6,139 nt of DNA, taken from positions 1 to 6,139 of the forward strand of contig JAGZRP010000049.1 in the NCBI GenBank assembly GCA_018381595.1. Reading direction: 5' to 3'. Both the position numbers and the translations under genes were made by a program. The first letter of the stretch is position 1. Each line of letters starts with the position of its first letter. The notes under the pieces are model-generated. The model searched no databases. It saw only the letters and a program-made list of their open reading frames with translations, and had not been told where the DNA came from. Below are positions 1-3,828 of this stretch, one piece after another. Origin of the DNA: Bacillota bacterium (GTDB taxonomy: Bacteria; Bacillota_I; Bacilli_A; RF39; UBA660).

Positions 1-1034
1 ACCCCAAGTGTCATTGGTCTACGATTTACAATTGCAACCATGTTATAGTTATAAGATACTTGCATTTCTGTATTTTTTAATAAATAATTTAATACCAGTT
101 CTCTATTCGCATCTTTTTTTAAATCGATGGCAATACGAAGTCCTTCACGAGAGGTTTCATCACGAACTTCCGTAATGCCTTCGATTTTTTTATCGATACG
201 GATTTCATCGATTTTACGTACCATATTTGCTTTGTTGACTTCATATGGAATTTCATCGATGATGATTTGTTCTTTTCCTTTTTTCTCTTCAAAATGGATT
301 TTACTACGAATAATAATACGTCCACGTCCTGTTTCGAAGGCTTCTTGGATTCCTTTTTTTCCTTCGACAATTCCCCCGGTTGGAAAGTCTGGACCTTTTA
401 TGATTTCCATAATGGTATCTAATCGACAATTGGGACTATCGATACGTTTGATGGTTGCATCAATGACTTCTCCTAGGTTATGGGTTGGAATGTTGGTTGC
501 ATATCCCGCACTGATTCCCATTGAACCATTCACTAAAAGAAGTGGAAATTTCGCAGGTAATACGGTAGGTTCCAGTAGACTATCATCATAGTTTGGTGCC
601 CACTCTACTGTTTCTTTATCAATATCCACTAACAATTCATTACTAATTTTCGCAAGTCTTGCTTCTGTATAACGCATCGCTGCTGGACTATCTCCATCCA
701 TGGAACCATTGTTACCATGCATATCAATATAAACTGCATTTTGTTTCCACCATTGACTCATACGAACCATAGCGTCATAGATAGAAGAATCCCCATGGGG
801 ATGGTAAAGACCCATGATATTACCAACCGCTTTGGCTGACTTTTTATATGCTCTTTCATATGTGTTATGATCACGATACATCGCATATAAAATACGTCTT
901 TGAACGGGTTTTAATCCATCACGTACATCAGGAAGTGCTCTATCTTGAATGATTTCCTTGGAATAATCTCCAAAACGTTCTCCTAAAATTTCTTCGAGTG
1001 AATATTCATAAATTCGTTTCACTGCCTCTTGCAT
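1..1034 (-). CDS. parC: DNA topoisomerase IV subunit A (ParC), N-terminal 344 residues; runs off the window
   Basis: This is the DNA breakage-reunion subunit of topoisomerase IV, which works with ParE to decatenate replicated chromosomes in the cytoplasm. Translation from ATG at 1034 begins [20 protein letters not shown] and stays open to the window edge. Family landmarks are [19 protein letters not shown] (about residues 34-52), the [17 protein letters not shown] segment (78-94), [20 protein letters not shown] (106-125) with the catalytic Arg121-Tyr122 pair, and the winged-helix and tower regions after that. The wording around HPHGDS and [16 protein letters not shown], and the place downstream of parE, favour ParC over GyrA. 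The quinolone-pocket positions are Ser83 and Asp87 (positions of GyrA Ser83/Asp87), the unmutated type of residues. The start is fixed by an AGGTGA site 5 nt upstream; another ATG at 1038 is out of frame. About the last half of the protein (the C-terminal beta-pinwheel) is missing because the window ends. It follows the unknown gene by 14 nt, as an operon member. Confidence 0.96.
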   Translation of the reverse strand, partial: MQEAVKRIYEYSLEEILGERFGDYSKEIIQDRALPDVRDGLKPVQRRILYAMYRDHNTYERAYKKSAKAVGNIMGLYHPHGDSSIYDAMVRMSQWWKQNAVYIDMHGNNGSMDGDSPAAMRYTEARLAKISNELLVDIDKETVEWAPNYDDSLLEPTVLPAKFPLLLVNGSMGISAGYATNIPTHNLGEVIDATIKRIDSPNCRLDTIMEIIKGPDFPTGGIVEGKKGIQEAFETGRGRIIIRSKIHFEEKKGKEQIIIDEIPYEVNKANMVRKIDEIRIDKKIEGITEVRDETSREGLRIAIDLKKDANRELVLNYLLKNTEMQVSYNYNMVAIVNRRPMTLG

Positions 1035-1039
1035 ACATT

Positions 1040-1045
1040 TCACCT
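1040..1045 (-). promoter_or_regulatory. ribosome binding site of parC
   Basis: The minus strand reads AGGTGA, then 5 nt, then ATG at 1034. It lies in the 14-nt gap after the TAG of the upstream gene. It decides between the ATG at 1034 and an out-of-frame ATG at 1038; an in-frame GTG at 1043 overlaps the site itself and is unlikely to be used. Confidence 0.8.
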
Positions 1046-1048
1046 ACT

Positions 1049-1636
1049 CTAGTTTTTCTTTGTCTTTTTTAATTGTTTTACTTGTTCAAAACACATCCTA
1101 CTATCATAAATAGGATAATATACTTCTAAATTGTGTTCTTTGATATAATCCGTATATTTTTGAATCATAGAAAAATCGGATACTTCATAAACTTCTTCAT
1201 CCAATACATTGATAACATGTTTTCCTTTACGAATCAAAAACATCAAGCCAAATGATTGTTGATATTCATTTTTAGGTTGATGATATCCAATATATAATTC
1301 TGGAATATGATAATGTTTATTTTCTTCCATCCGTTTTAATAATAATACTGGTTCTTGGATTCCAAAAACGATATTATCTCTTGTTAGAACATACTGGTTT
1401 GCGAACTCGGATAAATCGCTTTGAAGAAATTCAATTTTTGTATAATAAGTAAGGTCTTTATCTTTCTTTCGAACGATGACATCATCTACTAAGAAATCAC
1501 TTTTATCTTCAAGAATTTCATAATAAGCAGTTTCCATTTCAAGATAATTCATCGGTTCCTTACTTCCTATGATATCAGCAAGGGTCTTTTTTGGAATATC
1601 TTCTACGTAAATATCATAATTCAAATTCTCTTCCAT
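1049..1636 (-). CDS. protein of unknown function encoded between parE and parC (195 residues)
   Basis: I do not recognise this protein. It is soluble-looking, with no signal peptide or membrane segment, and is rich in Tyr, Glu, Asp and Lys. It has alternating beta-like and helical stretches and a very basic end (KQLKKTKKN). Landmarks in order are NYDIYVEDIPKKTLADIIG near the N-terminus, a DFLVDDVIVRKKDK segment, QSFGLMFLIRKGKHVINVLD in the second half, and VYYPIYDSRMCFEQVK near the end. The start is uncertain: ATG at 1636 and TTG at 1645 are both in frame and neither has a good Shine-Dalgarno site (only a weak AGAAG before the TTG). The frame is closed by a TGA at 1660-1658. Its start overlaps the end of a small ORF that does have a strong site, so it may be translated by coupling or may be the 3' part of a frameshifted longer gene. 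It ends 14 nt before parC and is presumably cotranscribed with it. A link to topoisomerase function is only suggested by position. Confidence 0.75.
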   Translation of the reverse strand: MEENLNYDIYVEDIPKKTLADIIGSKEPMNYLEMETAYYEILEDKSDFLVDDVIVRKKDKDLTYYTKIEFLQSDLSEFANQYVLTRDNIVFGIQEPVLLLKRMEENKHYHIPELYIGYHQPKNEYQQSFGLMFLIRKGKHVINVLDEEVYEVSDFSMIQKYTDYIKEHNLEVYYPIYDSRMCFEQVKQLKKTKKN

Positions 1637-1766
1637 TGAATTCAATACAACTTCTTCTCATCTTCCCTAGACTATATTTATTTTGTCTGACAAATCTCAT
1701 CACATATAGTTCTTCTGGTAGAAAATGACAATCTTCTGGGAATGTGATTAACGGATCATATCTCAT
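1614..1766 (-). CDS. 50-residue small ORF directly after parE (possible 5' part of the following gene)
   Basis: An ATG at 1766 opens 50 codons ending in TGA at 1616-1614. The product begins MRYDPLITFPEDCHFLPEEL and ends in a basic stretch followed by CIEFNGREFEL. The ATG is 11 nt after the parE stop and has an excellent AAGAGGTG site 5 nt upstream, so translation initiation here is well supported. The last 23 nt overlap the next ORF, which lies in the +1 frame and lacks its own good ribosome site. Joining the two by a +1 shift in the overlap would give a continuous protein of about 240 residues. I recognise no family. Alternatives are a true small protein that couples translation to the next gene, a programmed +1 frameshift, or a mutated or misread gene. 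The overlap contains no homopolymer longer than three bases, which makes a simple homopolymer error less likely. Confidence 0.6.
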   Translation of the reverse strand: MRYDPLITFPEDCHFLPEELYVMRFVRQNKYSLGKMRRSCIEFNGREFEL

Positions 1767-1771
1767 ATGTG

Positions 1772-1777
1772 CACCTC
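1772..1777 (-). promoter_or_regulatory. strong ribosome binding site of the small ORF after parE
   Basis: GAGGTG (within AAGAGGTG, whose 5' bases belong to the parE stop region) sits 5 nt upstream of ATG 1766. It is the only strong site between parE and the parC site, and so places initiation for this part of the operon at 1766 rather than at 1645 or 1636. Confidence 0.75.
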
Positions 1778-3688
1778 TTAACTAATTTCGTAATTATCGG
1801 TAAGACCAAATTCCACGTTTTCTTCAATCCATTCTTTACGTGGTTCTACTTTGTCTCCCATTAAAACACGAACTCTTTTTTCTGCTAAAGCTGCATCACT
1901 AATATTAATACGAATGAGACTACGACTATCTGGATTCATGGTTGTTTCCCATAGTTGGTCTGCATTCATTTCTCCCAATCCCTTATATCTTTGTGTATCT
2001 GTTTTTTTATTCTTATATTTTTCTAATACGATTTTTCTATCTTCTTCTGTCCATGCATATGCGAAGTCTCTTCCACTGCTTATTTTATATAACGGTGGCA
2101 TGGCAATGTAAAGTTTACCAGCTTCGATCAGTGGTTTCATGTAACGATAGAAGAAGGTTAATAATAGAATTTGAATGTGAGAACCATCGACATCCGCATC
2201 GGTCATAATAATGATTTTATCGTAGTTCGAATCTTCAACTTCAAAATCACTTCCAACTCCTGCACCAACAGTATGAATAATCGTATTAATTTCTTCATTT
2301 TTTAAAATGTCATCCATACTTGATTTTTCACTATTAATTACTTTTCCACGCAGTGGTAAGATGGCTTGGAATTTTCTATCTCTTCCTTGTTTTGCACTAC
2401 CACCTGCAGAGTCTCCTTCGACTAAGAATAATTCATTTTTCTTAGGGTTCTTTGCTTGTGCAGGCGCTAATTTCCCACTCAGTGCTCGTTCTTTATTATT
2501 TTTACTTTTTCCATTTCGAGCTTCATCACGGGCTTTTCTTGCTGCCTCACGAACCATTTTACTCTTTACCATTTTGTTTAAAATCTTAGTCGCAATTTCT
2601 TTGTTTTCTTCTAAGAAAAATTGTAATTTTTCTGAGACAATACTTTCAACTGTAGGACGTGCTTCTGGAGTACCTAATTTTCCTTTGGTCTGTCCTTCGA
2701 ATTGTAATTTTGCTTCTGGGATTTGTAAACTGATAATGGCTGTAATTCCTTCTCTGGTATCATTACCTTCTAAGTTTTTATCTTTTGGTTTTAAAAAGCC
2801 ATTACTTCTTGCATAATCATTAAATACACGTGTTAAAGCAGTTTTAAATCCTACTTCATGCGTTCCCCCATCATTGGTTTTAACATTGTTTACAAATGAT
2901 ACTAAATTTTCACTATATTCTTCTGTGTACTGAAAAGATACTTCCACACGAATGCCATCTTTTTCTCCAAGAAAATTAACTGGTTTATGTAGTGTTTTTT
3001 TATCTTCATTTAAATACTCTACAAATGCTTCTAAGCCATTTTCATAATGAAATTCACGTTTTTTATTGTCTTCTACATCTTCAACAACAACTGTTAATCC
3101 TTTCATTAAAAAAGCACATTCTTGCATTCTTTCACAAATGGTTGTAAATGAGAATGTCGTTGCCGAAAAAATACTATCATCTGGCATAAAACGAACGGTG
3201 GTTCCTGTTTTACTAGTCTTTTCTAATTTCTTTAATTTGACATCTGTTTTTCCACCATCGACAAATCGAATAAAATATTTATACCCATCACGACAGATAG
3301 TGACTTCCATCCACTTACTTAATGCATTGACTACACTGGCACCTACTCCATGAAGTCCTCCAGATACTTTATATCCGCCTTCTTCAAATTTACCGCCCGC
3401 ATGTAATACGGTATAAATGACTTCTGGTGTTGATTTTCCAGACTCATGCATTCCAACAGGTACTCCACGTCCTTCATCACTCACTTCAATGGAATGATCT
3501 TTATGCATAATAATACTAATTTTATTTCCATAACCATTGATAACTTCATCAATACCATTATCTACAATTTCCCATACAAGATGGTGTAATCCTCTTTTAT
3601 CGGTAGAACCAATATACATACCAGGACGTTTTCTTACTGCTTCTAATCCTTCTAGTATTTTGATTGAATGTTCATCATATTTTGCCAC
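1778..3688 (-). CDS. parE: DNA topoisomerase IV subunit B (ParE), complete
   Basis: This is the ATPase subunit of topoisomerase IV: ATP binding closes the N-gate, and its TOPRIM domain completes the cleavage centre with ParC. From the GTG at 3688 it has 636 residues, the usual size for Gram-positive ParE. Visible in order are EGLEAVRKRPGMYIGS, the GHKL ATPase site EIVDNGIDE (catalytic Glu40, Mg-binding Asn44), DEGRGVP, the nucleotide loop GGLHGVGASVVNALS (about 110-124), the transducer QTKGKLG (about 333-339, with the ATP-contacting Lys), and the TOPRIM domain with EGDSAGG (424-430), PLRGK, and DADVDG (497-502). The C-terminal tail has RYKGLGEMNADQLWETTMNP. The LSGKLAPAQAKNPKKNELFLVEG linker is typical of ParE rather than GyrB. 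DNGIDE has Gly where Ser or Ala is usual. ATG 3694 and GTG 3697 are in-frame alternative starts, but AAAAGGTG is correctly spaced only for GTG 3688. It is first in the operon, with its own promoter just upstream. Confidence 0.97.
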   Translation of the reverse strand: MAKYDEHSIKILEGLEAVRKRPGMYIGSTDKRGLHHLVWEIVDNGIDEVINGYGNKISIIMHKDHSIEVSDEGRGVPVGMHESGKSTPEVIYTVLHAGGKFEEGGYKVSGGLHGVGASVVNALSKWMEVTICRDGYKYFIRFVDGGKTDVKLKKLEKTSKTGTTVRFMPDDSIFSATTFSFTTICERMQECAFLMKGLTVVVEDVEDNKKREFHYENGLEAFVEYLNEDKKTLHKPVNFLGEKDGIRVEVSFQYTEEYSENLVSFVNNVKTNDGGTHEVGFKTALTRVFNDYARSNGFLKPKDKNLEGNDTREGITAIISLQIPEAKLQFEGQTKGKLGTPEARPTVESIVSEKLQFFLEENKEIATKILNKMVKSKMVREAARKARDEARNGKSKNNKERALSGKLAPAQAKNPKKNELFLVEGDSAGGSAKQGRDRKFQAILPLRGKVINSEKSSMDDILKNEEINTIIHTVGAGVGSDFEVEDSNYDKIIIMTDADVDGSHIQILLLTFFYRYMKPLIEAGKLYIAMPPLYKISSGRDFAYAWTEEDRKIVLEKYKNKKTDTQRYKGLGEMNADQLWETTMNPDSRSLIRINISDAALAEKRVRVLMGDKVEPRKEWIEENVEFGLTDNYEIS

Positions 3689-3694
3689 GTACAT

Positions 3695-3702
3695 CACCTT
3701 TT
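3695..3702 (-). promoter_or_regulatory. ribosome binding site of parE, pointing to a GTG start
   Basis: AAAAGGTG lies directly against the ATG at 3694 (zero spacing) but 6 nt before the GTG at 3688, giving the typical family start M-A-K-Y-D-E. A second AAAGG at 3711-3707 overlaps the region just after the -10 box and would mostly lie upstream of the expected transcript start. This supports GTG 3688. Confidence 0.6.
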
Positions 3703-3711
3703 CTAACCTTT

Positions 3712-3740
3712 ATTATATCATAATTTCCTTTGACTCTCTA
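3712..3740 (-). promoter_or_regulatory. sigma-A-type extended -10 promoter of the parE operon
   Basis: On the minus strand, TATAAT (3717-3712) is preceded by TGA, giving the extended -10 form TGnTATAAT. A weak -35, TAGAGA (3740-3735, 4 of 6 matches to TTGACA), is 17 bp upstream. A better-looking TTGAGA (3746-3741) is at 23 bp, too far. The predicted transcript start is near 3704, giving an untranslated leader of only about 16 nt before GTG 3688. An inverted repeat TATCT-nn-AGATA (3739-3750) touches the -35; whether it is an operator is unknown. Confidence 0.65.
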
Positions 3741-3762
3741 TCTCAAGATACCTTATTTCAAG

Positions 3763-3785
3763 AAAAAAAGCAAGTATCTTGCTTT
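3763..3785 (-). terminator. intrinsic terminator of the surface-repeat protein gene
   Basis: The minus strand has a perfect 8-bp stem, AAAGCAAG / CTTGCTTT, with a 3-nt loop, whose 3' arm runs into seven consecutive T (3769-3763; three of them are in the stem). It lies 43 nt after the TGA of the upstream gene and before the parE promoter, so it insulates the two transcripts. The plus strand has no T-run after the stem, so it acts in one direction only. Confidence 0.88.
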
Positions 3786-3828
3786 CTTCTAAAGGTTGTT
3801 ATTTCTACAGATTAACATCCTGTAACTT

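Noticed and set aside
119..370. Minus-strand 83-codon ORF in another frame within parC
   Set aside because: It lies wholly inside parC, whose frame carries all the conserved motifs; the Lys/Ser-rich translation is an out-of-frame artefact.
127..591. Plus-strand ORF of 154 codons opposite parC
   Set aside because: It is an antisense shadow of a strongly conserved minus-strand gene, with a low-complexity Ser/Ile/Leu-rich translation and no family motif.
1614..1616. TGA read as Trp (Mollicutes code)
   Set aside because: Reading through this TGA soon meets further stops in the same frame, Trp is written TGG throughout, and the repeat protein also ends at TGA.
1851..2816. Plus-strand ORFs opposite parE (1851-2111, 1942-2208, 2307-2816)
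   Set aside because: They are antisense to conserved parE sequence; the translations are rich in Ser, Phe and Leu without recognisable domains.
1778..3688. Identification as GyrB (and the neighbour as GyrA)
   Set aside because: The LSGKLAPAQ...NPKKNEL linker and the ParC-type HPHGDS and [15 protein letters not shown] wording fit topoisomerase IV better than gyrase.
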